DNA of 64,000 nt from an uncultured Ruminococcus sp. (GTDB taxonomy: Bacteria; Bacillota; Clostridia; Lachnospirales; Lachnospiraceae). The notes beneath the pieces are model-generated. The model saw only the letters and a program-made list of their open reading frames with translations, had not been told where the DNA came from and made no database searches. The stretch is taken from the NCBI GenBank assembly GCA_900066355.1, contig FMEL01000016.1, positions 1-64,000 on the forward strand, read 5' to 3'. Shown here piece after piece: positions 8,144-15,266 of the stretch; the stretch's first letter is position 1; every line of letters starts with the position of its first letter. The position numbers and the translations under genes are program-made.

Positions 8144-9910
8144 ATGAAAAAGCTTATGGAATTAATGGCAGAGGAACTTGCTTCTGCTTTTGAAAAAGCC
8201 GGATATGATCCGGAATACGGCAAGGTGACGGTTTCCAACAGACCGGATCTTTGCGAATATCAGTGCAATGGAGCAATGGCTGGTGCCAAAGCGTATAAGA
8301 AAGCTCCGTTTATGATTGCAGATGATGTGGTTGCTTTTCTGAAAGACAGCAATATTTTTTCTGTAGCAGAGGTTGTAAAACCCGGATTTATCAATTTGCG
8401 CGTAAAGGAAGAATTTCTTGCTGAATATCTTTGTGAGATGGCAGCAGATCCGAAATACTCTGTAAATACAGCAGAGCAGCCAAAGACGATCATCATCGAC
8501 TACGGCGGACCGAATGTTGCAAAGCCACTTCATGTAGGGCATCTTCGTTCTGCAATCATCGGTGAGAGCATCAAACGTATCGGACGTTTTGTAGGTCATA
8601 AAGTGATCGGTGACGTACATCTTGGCGACTGGGGTCTCCAGATGGGACTGATCATTACTGAGCTGAAACACCGCAAACCGGAACTTGTATATTTTGATGA
8701 CAGTTTTGAGGGAGAATATCCGGAAGAAGCACCGTTTACCATCAGCGAGCTGGAAGAAATCTATCCATGCGCAAGCGGCAAATCAAAAGTAGACGAAGAG
8801 TACCGTAATGAAGCTCTTGAGGCAACACATCAGCTTCAGCAGGGCAAACGTGGATATATGGCACTGTGGAACCATATTATGCAGGTTTCCGTGACAGACC
8901 TTAAGAGAAACTACAACAACCTGAATGTATCTTTCGACCTCTGGAAGAAAGAATCCGATGCACAGCCGTACATTCCGGATATGGTGCAGCAGATGAAAGA
9001 CCAGGGATTTGCTTATGAAGACCAGGGCGCGCTGGTTGTAGATGTAAAAGAAGAAAGTGATACGAAAGAGATTCCTCCGTGTATGCTTCTGAAATCTGAC
9101 GGAGCTTCCCTTTATACGACTACTGATCTTGCAACGATCGTAGAACGTGTAAAACTTTTTGATCCGGATGAGATCCTTTATGTAGTGGATAAACGTCAGG
9201 AACTGCATTTCATTCAGGTATTCCGCTGCGCAAGGAAGACAGGTCTTGTAAAACCGGAGACAGAGCTTTCCTTCCTTGGTTTTGGTACCATGAATGGCAA
9301 AGATGGCAAACCATTTAAGACACGAGACGGCGGTGTTATGCGTCTGGAAAATCTCATTGCAGATATCGATGAAGAAATGTTCCACAAGATCGTTGAGAAC
9401 CGCAGTGTCAAGGACCAGGATGCAAAAGAAACAGCAGAAATCGTCGGACTTTCCGCAATCAAATATGGAGACCTTTCCAATCAGGCTACAAAGGATTACG
9501 TATTTGATATTGACAGGTTTACTTCTTTTGAGGGAAATACCGGTCCGTATATTCTCTATACGATCGTGCGTATCAAATCTATTCTGAACCGTTACAAAGA
9601 AGAAGGCGGCAATCTGGATGCAGGTGAAATCCTTCCGGCAGTAAATGCAAGCCAGAAAAATCTGATGCTGGAGCTTACCAGATTCGGAAATACGATTGAA
9701 AATGCATTCGAAGAAAAAGCACCGCACAAGATCTGTGCATACATTTATGAAGTATCCAATGCATTCAATAGTTTCTACCATGAAACAAAGATTCTCAGCG
9801 AGGAAGATCAGGCTCAGAAAGAATCTTTCCTGAAACTCCTCGGACTGACCAAAGATATCCTTGAAACAAGCATCGATCTTCTTGGATTCTCCGCACCGGA
9901 TCGTATGTAA
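8144..9910 (+). CDS. argS: Arginyl-tRNA synthetase
   Basis: A 588-residue class I aminoacyl-tRNA synthetase charging tRNA-Arg in the cytoplasm. The HIGH motif appears as 'HVGHLRS' (about 128-134) after the conserved 'YGGPNVAKPLHVGH' block, and the C-terminal DALR anticodon-binding domain follows the 'NTGPYILY' segment (about 465-472). The N-terminal Arg-tRNA-synt-N domain is present (about 1-100). Length is within the family range. AAGGAG lies 11 bases before ATG. A strong terminator follows, so it ends the degV-argS unit. Confidence 0.96.
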   Translation: MKKLMELMAEELASAFEKAGYDPEYGKVTVSNRPDLCEYQCNGAMAGAKAYKKAPFMIADDVVAFLKDSNIFSVAEVVKPGFINLRVKEEFLAEYLCEMAADPKYSVNTAEQPKTIIIDYGGPNVAKPLHVGHLRSAIIGESIKRIGRFVGHKVIGDVHLGDWGLQMGLIITELKHRKPELVYFDDSFEGEYPEEAPFTISELEEIYPCASGKSKVDEEYRNEALEATHQLQQGKRGYMALWNHIMQVSVTDLKRNYNNLNVSFDLWKKESDAQPYIPDMVQQMKDQGFAYEDQGALVVDVKEESDTKEIPPCMLLKSDGASLYTTTDLATIVERVKLFDPDEILYVVDKRQELHFIQVFRCARKTGLVKPETELSFLGFGTMNGKDGKPFKTRDGGVMRLENLIADIDEEMFHKIVENRSVKDQDAKETAEIVGLSAIKYGDLSNQATKDYVFDIDRFTSFEGNTGPYILYTIVRIKSILNRYKEEGGNLDAGEILPAVNASQKNLMLELTRFGNTIENAFEEKAPHKICAYIYEVSNAFNSFYHETKILSEEDQAQKESFLKLLGLTKDILETSIDLLGFSAPDRM

Positions 9911-9944
9911 GATTATTATTGTAAATAAAATAAGTCAAACAGAT

Positions 9945-9979
9945 ATCCTCCATGTGTTTACGCATGTGGAGGATTTTTT
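9945..9979 (+). terminator. Terminator after argS
   Basis: ATCCTCC pairs with GGAGGAT, extended by CATG-type pairs with a small bulge, followed by six T residues. Confidence 0.85.
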
Positions 9980-10011
9980 ATACTTTTTTTAGAAATAAAA
10001 AGTACAGTTTG

Positions 10012-10020
10012 TGCTATAAT
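10012..10020 (+). promoter_or_regulatory. Extended -10 promoter of the kinase gene
   Basis: TGCTATAAT is a consensus extended -10. No good -35 is present (GAAATA at the 17-base distance). A small hairpin (GTCGG/CCGAC) lies in the leader near 10055-10070. Confidence 0.45.
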
Positions 10021-10125
10021 ATGATTTATAAATCTATGAATTTCTGATTTCATTGTCGGTGTTCTCCGACGGATCTTCACAAAAGAGAACGAGAATAAAA
10101 TGCGGGAGGAGCGATTTCTATCGAA

Positions 10126-11388
10126 TTGACAGGAATCATTTTAAAAGGCAGATACTGTATTGTTGACCAGATAGGAAGTGGCGGTGAAGGCCGGATGTAT
10201 CTGGCACGTGATCTGGAACTGGGGATTTTCCGTGCTGTAAAAGAACTTCCGATCTCGAATCGGCGGGAGGCGGGACTTTTACGCCTGTTGGAACATCCGG
10301 TACTGCCAAAGATGATCGACTATGCAGAGCGAGAGGGATTTTGCTATATCATTATGGAGTATATTCAGGGAAAATCGCTTGCACAGCTGTTAAAAGAGGG
10401 CAAAGTGTTTTCACTGGAAGAAGTTTTGCAGATCGGAGATACAGTACTAAATGTATTGGATTATCTTCATTCAAGAAAACCGGCCGTTTTTTATGGTGAT
10501 CTGAAGCCGGATAATCTGATGATGACATCGGCAGGTACGCTGTATCTGGTCGATTTTGGCAGTGCTGTTTTTGAATATCAGCGGCATAGTTACAGGACAG
10601 AATGTAAGGGGACGCGAGGTTTTGCAGCTCCTGAGCAGTATCATGGTGTGATTGACCAGGCAAGTGATTTTTACTGTCTTGGTAAGACACTGGAATGTCT
10701 GTGCGGAAGAGGGAAATGGAGATATATTTTGCGATGCCCGTATTTCGGAAAGTTTATCTTTAAATGCTGTCGCCCGGAAGCAGGAAAACGATGGAAGAAT
10801 GCGGCAGAAGCAAGCGAGTTTCTTAATAATATCCATCCTTTGAAGCTAAGGCTCCGTTCTGTTCTGGTGCCTTTGGCGGCGGCTGTCCTGATGCTGGCGG
10901 TTGTGGTGAGCAGTGGAGTTCCTATGCAGAAAACATTACCGGAACTTTCGAAGGTATTGACGGTGATTACAAAGGAATATTATGGATTTGCGTATCAGTC
11001 AGGGAATCCTGTACTTCAGGCAAGGGTGTATGCGCAGGCAGAAGCCGGATTTCAGAGATTATTAAAGCAATACCATAGTCCAGAAGACCAGATTCGGATT
11101 CTTGAATTACTGGCATACAACGGGGAGCTGGCAGATCATGCAGACCGTGCGGAATTGTATTATCGTCAGCTACTGACATATGAACCTGAGTATGAAAGAG
11201 GATATCTGGAATATGGAAGGTTCCTGTGCAGACAGGCACGATATCAGGAAAGCCGTGCTGTTTATCGGCAATGGCAGAATAATATTTCTGCAGATCAGAG
11301 GAATAAGGAGGAAGTGCGCTCAGATGAGTGGAAAAAATGGAAAAAAGAAATTCTTCCTGTTATTGGCAGGAATACTTCTGGTTCTTAA
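10126..11388 (+). CDS. Transmembrane serine/threonine protein kinase with extracellular helical repeats
   Basis: A 420-residue Hanks-type kinase. The glycine loop (GSGGEG, 17-22), ATP-binding Lys39 in 'AVKELP', the catalytic loop 'YGDLKPDN' (123-130; His of HRD replaced by Tyr-Gly), DFG (143-145) and 'AAPEQ' are present. The kinase domain is short, with a compressed C-lobe ending near 235. A membrane helix lies at about 244-264. The outer part (about 270-400) looks like alpha-helical TPR-type repeats. The start is uncertain: the frame has only TTG (10126) or non-standard ATC/ATT codons near the GGGAGGA site at 10104-10110. The 3' end overlaps the next gene by 65 bases, so the two are probably translated together. 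Confidence 0.88.
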   Translation: MTGIILKGRYCIVDQIGSGGEGRMYLARDLELGIFRAVKELPISNRREAGLLRLLEHPVLPKMIDYAEREGFCYIIMEYIQGKSLAQLLKEGKVFSLEEVLQIGDTVLNVLDYLHSRKPAVFYGDLKPDNLMMTSAGTLYLVDFGSAVFEYQRHSYRTECKGTRGFAAPEQYHGVIDQASDFYCLGKTLECLCGRGKWRYILRCPYFGKFIFKCCRPEAGKRWKNAAEASEFLNNIHPLKLRLRSVLVPLAAAVLMLAVVVSSGVPMQKTLPELSKVLTVITKEYYGFAYQSGNPVLQARVYAQAEAGFQRLLKQYHSPEDQIRILELLAYNGELADHADRAELYYRQLLTYEPEYERGYLEYGRFLCRQARYQESRAVYRQWQNNISADQRNKEEVRSDEWKKWKKEILPVIGRNTSGS

Positions 11389-12214
11389 CAGCATAAGTTC
11401 CGGCGTGTATGCGATGGAACTTGGTGGATTTGATGTGATGACAGGTGTCGATGATGTGGATGACTGGTCAGACTGGGATGAAGACGGGACAGATGGAGGA
11501 ATCGAGGATGAATCGTCGGGCAATGTGGACAGTGAAAGCGGGGATACTTATGGAGAAACAGAGACTACAGGATGGGAAGGATCGTTTGACCGGGAAACTG
11601 AAAGCAGGCAGGAAGAGCCGGCCGGGACGGAGAACCGGGCAAATGCAGCAAATACAGAAGTGATGAATCAGGCAGATACAGGTGGCGGTGTGAGGACCGA
11701 TCAGATACAGGCAGGAAGTTTAGATTCGATGGATACGGACGGATATGGACAGACAGATACCATAAGTGCAGAAATTAATAATCAGGCGGTGGCAGAAGTA
11801 CCGACTGATACACCGTTTCCCATGCCATCTCCGACGATAACACCCACAGCTATACCGACACCTGTGCCTACGGAGGTGCCGGAATCCGAAGTTGATAAAG
11901 TGACCGAGTTTCATGAAGAATATCGAATTCCACCTGCGGAATGTCTGAAAAAGATGAAGCTGTTTTACTGGAAGGAAACTGTGCGGGGAAGAGAGAAAAT
12001 GGAAATTAAGCTGAACCACAGAGTGGTGGCTGCTGTCATATCTCTCCGAATCAATGGTCAGGAAATATCCCGGACAACGGATTCAGGAAATATTTGTATT
12101 GTGCAGCTGCAGGAGGATAATGAAAATCTGATAGAGCTGGCAGCGATGGTTCCGTCAGATTTATCGTGGACGGAAATCAAAAAGGATGCTATACTGTCGT
12201 ATAATGTTTTTTGA
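11324..12214 (+). CDS. Secreted acidic Thr/Pro-rich protein, unknown function
   Basis: A 296-residue exported protein. The start at 11324 is chosen because AAGGAGGAAG precedes it and the first 28 residues form a clean signal peptide (KKK, hydrophobic core, VYAM). The mature protein begins with Asp/Trp/Gly/Glu-rich low complexity (about 30-150), then a Pro/Thr linker of the 'PTPVPTEVP' type (about 160-190), and ends with a compact domain of about 100 residues that contains 'FYWKE' and 'LRINGQEI'. I recognise no family. It starts inside the kinase gene's last 65 bases in another frame, so it is likely a partner or target of the kinase's outer domain; that link is inferred only from the overlap. 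Confidence 0.75.
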   Translation: MSGKNGKKKFFLLLAGILLVLNSISSGVYAMELGGFDVMTGVDDVDDWSDWDEDGTDGGIEDESSGNVDSESGDTYGETETTGWEGSFDRETESRQEEPAGTENRANAANTEVMNQADTGGGVRTDQIQAGSLDSMDTDGYGQTDTISAEINNQAVAEVPTDTPFPMPSPTITPTAIPTPVPTEVPESEVDKVTEFHEEYRIPPAECLKKMKLFYWKETVRGREKMEIKLNHRVVAAVISLRINGQEISRTTDSGNICIVQLQEDNENLIELAAMVPSDLSWTEIKKDAILSYNVF

Positions 12215-12263
12215 CATGCATAAGAAAGCAAAATGATTTTTGGACACGAAATTTGGAGGAACC

Positions 12264-12911
12264 ATGTATAAGGCAATTTTATTTGATCTGGATGGGACGC
12301 TGACAGAATCCGGGGAAGGGATTACGAAATGTGTGCAGTATGCACTGGAAAAACTCGGAAAACCGGAAGAGAATCTGAAGAAACTGGAAGTATTTATCGG
12401 TCCGCCGCTTAAAGAACAGTTTATGAAATATGCAGGACTGGATGAAGAAACTGCAGTGAAGGCAGTAAAATACTACCGTGAACGTTATTCAAATGTGGGG
12501 ATATTTGAGAATAAACCATATCCGGGTGTAGAGAATATGCTGCAGGAATTAAAACGCAAGAAATATATCCTGGCGGTTGCATCATCGAAACCGGAAGATT
12601 ATGTGAAACAGATTCTGGATCATTTTCATTTGACGGAATATTTTGATGAAATCGTCGGAAGTGAAATGAATGGTGCCAGAACCAATAAAACCGAAGTTAT
12701 TGAAGAAGCACTGGAACGCATCGGAATGAAGAAACATCGGGAGCAGGTGGTCATGGTCGGTGATAAAGAGCATGATGTACTTGGAGCCCGTGAAGCCGGA
12801 CTGGACTGTGTGGCGGTTTCTTATGGATATGGGACAACGGAAGAACTTCAAGAGGCGGATCCGTTGCAGACAGTAGCTTCCGCAGATGAATTACTGGATT
12901 TTTTCGGCTGA
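12264..12911 (+). CDS. HAD-superfamily phosphatase (Gph/PgpB-like subclass IA)
   Basis: A 215-residue haloacid-dehalogenase hydrolase. Motif I is 'FDLDGTLTESGEG', motif II Ser in 'VASSKPED', motif III Lys near 'ARTNKTEVI', and motif IV 'MVGDKEHDVLGA'. A helical cap lies between motifs I and II. By family it removes phosphate from a small metabolite (phosphoglycolate-like), but substrate cannot be assigned. GGAGGA lies three bases before ATG 12264; an upstream TTG in the same frame is not needed. The last codons read GAT TTT TTC GGC TGA, containing a T-TTT-TTC slippery heptamer directly before the stop, with the next gene open in the -1 frame. Confidence 0.88.
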   Translation: MYKAILFDLDGTLTESGEGITKCVQYALEKLGKPEENLKKLEVFIGPPLKEQFMKYAGLDEETAVKAVKYYRERYSNVGIFENKPYPGVENMLQELKRKKYILAVASSKPEDYVKQILDHFHLTEYFDEIVGSEMNGARTNKTEVIEEALERIGMKKHREQVVMVGDKEHDVLGAREAGLDCVAVSYGYGTTEELQEADPLQTVASADELLDFFG

Positions 12912-12979
12912 GCCCCCGACGCAGGCAGTCATATATCAGACAGATCTGGCGTATAGCTTATCCCTGTGGGATTCATTTT

Positions 12980-13738
12980 ATGATTTCGCAGATTATCGGA
13001 TATATTGCACTCTGGCTGATTACACGCTCCGGCGGGGGGATGGATGTATATTATGAGCAGGTGGTACTGCTTACCGGGCTGACAGGAATACTTTCTATGA
13101 TTCCGTGTCTCTGGTTTTACAGCCGGGACCGCATAGCAAGGAAACATGGAGGACTTGTTCTGCCGCAGAAACCCTGGAAACTTGATCTGCCGGAAATAAT
13201 CCTGTTTTTGGGAATGGGGGCAGCTTTTTCACAGTATGCAAATATGCTTGTCGGAATGCTGCAGTCTGTACTGAATTATCAGGAATATCAGGAGACAATG
13301 GATCAGATGACTGCCGGAAAGAGTATGTGGTTTTTACTCATATGTATGGGTGTTATAGCGCCTCTGGCAGAGGAAATCGTATTTCGCTGGCTGATCTATT
13401 TGCGACTCCGGGATTATATGAGAATGGGCTTTGCCATGGTGATTTCAGGAATGATCTTTGGTATTTATCATGGGAATCTGGTACAGGCAGTTTATGCAGG
13501 AATTCTTGGAATGGTATTTGCATATTTTCTGGAAATCAGCGGTTGTCTGTGGAGCAGCGTACTTTTGCATATGGGGGCAAATATCTGGTCGCTTGTATCT
13601 CCGGATCTTGTGAGCTGGATGCTGCAGAAGAATCCGATGTATATTCTGATCATATTGTCTGCCCTGATACTTACCCTGCTCTACGGGATCTCTTATTTCC
13701 GGACAAGAATGCATGGACGGACAAAACGTGTTTTATAA
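12980..13738 (+). CDS. CPBP family intramembrane metalloprotease (CAAX protease-like)
   Basis: At least 252 residues, with several membrane helices and the three CPBP motifs: 'EEIVFR' (motif 1, EExxxR), 'FGIYHG' (motif 2, FxxxH) and 'LLHMGAN' (motif 3, HxxxN). Members cleave or process membrane peptides, often bacteriocin-related. The first ATG is 12980, with only a weak GTGGG upstream. The frame stays open back to 12890 and encodes basic and hydrophobic residues (IRQIWRIAYPCGIHF) that look like the usual start of the first helix, yet it contains no ATG, GTG or TTG. The protein therefore may start at a rare codon (CTG 12908) or be made as a -1 frameshift extension of the HAD protein. Confidence 0.85.
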   Translation: MISQIIGYIALWLITRSGGGMDVYYEQVVLLTGLTGILSMIPCLWFYSRDRIARKHGGLVLPQKPWKLDLPEIILFLGMGAAFSQYANMLVGMLQSVLNYQEYQETMDQMTAGKSMWFLLICMGVIAPLAEEIVFRWLIYLRLRDYMRMGFAMVISGMIFGIYHGNLVQAVYAGILGMVFAYFLEISGCLWSSVLLHMGANIWSLVSPDLVSWMLQKNPMYILIILSALILTLLYGISYFRTRMHGRTKRVL

Positions 13739-13792
13739 ATTAAGAACAGGATTTTGTTTCTAATAAAAAATGAACAGGAATTATACAAAAGA

Positions 13793-13828
13793 AAAGCTTT
13801 CAGGTTAAAAGAAACCTGGGAGCTTTTT
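13793..13828 (+). terminator. Terminator after the CPBP gene
   Basis: AAAGCTTTCAGGTT pairs with AACCTGGGAGCTTT (two G-T wobbles), loop AAAAGA, followed by T residues. Confidence 0.8.
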
Positions 13829-13929
13829 GCTTTACAGGAAAGTACCTGGTAGTATTTACGATTTTAGAATTATTTTATATTTATTTTATAGATGTCTGAT
13901 TGCTTTGAGCAGATAAATATGATACTCTA

Positions 13930-13954
13930 AGTGTATTAAAACAATTAATACACT
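13930..13954 (+). promoter_or_regulatory. Palindromic operator of the GntR regulator
   Basis: AGTGTATTA and TAATACACT form a perfect inverted repeat with a 7-base spacer, 41 bases before the regulator's start codon. YtrA-subfamily GntR proteins bind GTGTA-type palindromes in their own promoters, so autoregulation is likely. Confidence 0.75.
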
Positions 13955-13995
13955 ATATACACATGAAACATATACAAAGTGGAAAGGAGGGGCGG

Positions 13996-14367
13996 ATGAT
14001 CATTTTAGATTATCAGGACAGACGTCCAATCTATGAGCAGATTACGGAAAGATTCCGAACCCTGATTTATCAGGGAGCTTTACCGGCAGGTTCGAGGCTT
14101 CCTTCCGTACGTCAGCTTGCGATGGAACTGTCTATCAATCCCAATACAATCCAGAGAGCATATATGACACTGGAGCAGGAGGGGCTGATCTATCCAGTCA
14201 GGGGAAAAGGCAATTTTGTTGCGGAGACCACACGGATACAGGAAAAGAGCAGGGGAGATTTTCGAAAGGAATTTCTGGAACTGGTAAAAAAAGGACTACA
14301 GACGGGAGTTACGGAAGAAGAGATGCTTTCGCTGGTGCGAAAGAGCTGTGAGGAGGAACAGAGATGA
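13996..14367 (+). CDS. GntR family (YtrA subfamily) transcriptional regulator
   Basis: A 123-residue repressor-type protein with an N-terminal winged helix ('PIYEQITERFRTLI', 'GSRLPSVRQLA', 'SINPNTIQRAY', 'YPVRGKGNFV') and the very short C-terminal tail (about 50 residues) typical of YtrA members, which regulate adjacent ABC transporters. AAAGGAGGGG lies at the right distance from ATG 13996; the ATG 33 bases upstream lacks a site. Its TGA overlaps the ATPase ATG by four bases. The palindrome at 13930-13954 is its likely operator. Confidence 0.93.
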   Translation: MIILDYQDRRPIYEQITERFRTLIYQGALPAGSRLPSVRQLAMELSINPNTIQRAYMTLEQEGLIYPVRGKGNFVAETTRIQEKSRGDFRKEFLELVKKGLQTGVTEEEMLSLVRKSCEEEQR

Positions 14368-15266
14368 TAGAGATAAAAGAATGCAGCAAGTCTTTTGGGA
14401 CACTACAGGCAGTCAGCAAAGTTTCGCTGGATATCGGAGAAAGAGAAGTGTTCGGGCTGGTTGGAAGCAATGGCGCAGGAAAGAGTACACTTCTTCGGAT
14501 GGCAGCAGGGATACTGAGACCGGACGAAGGCGAGATAAGGATTGATGATATTTCTGTTTTCGATAATGAAGATGCGAAAAAGCAGATTTTTTATATTTCG
14601 GATGACTGCTATTTTCCTGCAAACTATACCGCAGCGGATATGGCTTCGTTTTACCGTCTGTACTATCCGGGATTTGAACGTCAGCGTTTTTCGAAACTGA
14701 TGCGTCAGTTTCAACTTGATGAAAGTCAGAAGGTCAGTAGTTTTTCAAAGGGCATGAAGAAACAGCTGATGACGCTGATTGGCATCTGTGTGGGGACAAA
14801 ATATCTTCTATGTGATGAGACATTTGACGGACTGGATCCGGTGGTACGTCAGGGAGTAAAAAGTCTTTTTGCCGCTGAGATCATGAGCAGAGATTTTTCA
14901 CCGGTTCTGGCGTCTCACAATTTAAGAGAACTGGAAGATATCTGTGATCATGTGGGCCTTTTATATAAGGGAGGTATGCTTCTGAGCAGAAATCTGGAAG
15001 ATATGAAATTCCATATTCACAAGATACAGTGTGTATTTACTGATAAGAAGCAGGAAGACGCGCTGAAAAAAGAACTTGATGTGTTGAAAGTGGATCATCA
15101 GGGCTCACTTGTAATGATCACAGCACGAGGCACAAGGACAGAGATCATGGCAAAAATTCAGGAAAAGAATCCATTGTTCTGTGAAGTGCTTCCACTGACT
15201 CTGGAAGAAATATTTATCAGTGAAACGGAGGTGGCTGGCTATGAAATCCAGAATATTTTCTTCTAA
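14364..15266 (+). CDS. ABC transporter ATP-binding protein (YtrB-like)
   Basis: A 300-residue ATPase with Walker A (GSNGAGKST, about 35-43), a degenerate signature 'SFSKGMKKQ' (about 127-135), Walker B 'YLLCDETFDGLD' (about 149-160) and H-loop 'LASHNLRELE'. The C-terminal 80 residues form the extra domain seen in YtrB/BcrA-type drug or peptide exporters. It follows the GntR regulator with a four-base overlap and overlaps the permease start by 26 bases, giving a three-gene operon. Such systems respond to cell-wall-active compounds in Bacillus; the inducer here is unknown. Confidence 0.93.
   Translation: MIEIKECSKSFGTLQAVSKVSLDIGEREVFGLVGSNGAGKSTLLRMAAGILRPDEGEIRIDDISVFDNEDAKKQIFYISDDCYFPANYTAADMASFYRLYYPGFERQRFSKLMRQFQLDESQKVSSFSKGMKKQLMTLIGICVGTKYLLCDETFDGLDPVVRQGVKSLFAAEIMSRDFSPVLASHNLRELEDICDHVGLLYKGGMLLSRNLEDMKFHIHKIQCVFTDKKQEDALKKELDVLKVDHQGSLVMITARGTRTEIMAKIQEKNPLFCEVLPLTLEEIFISETEVAGYEIQNIFF

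Noticed and set aside
8783..9781. A 332-codon minus-strand frame opposite argS
   Set aside because: It lies fully inside argS and reads as low-quality Cys/Phe/His-rich sequence, a shadow of the coding strand.
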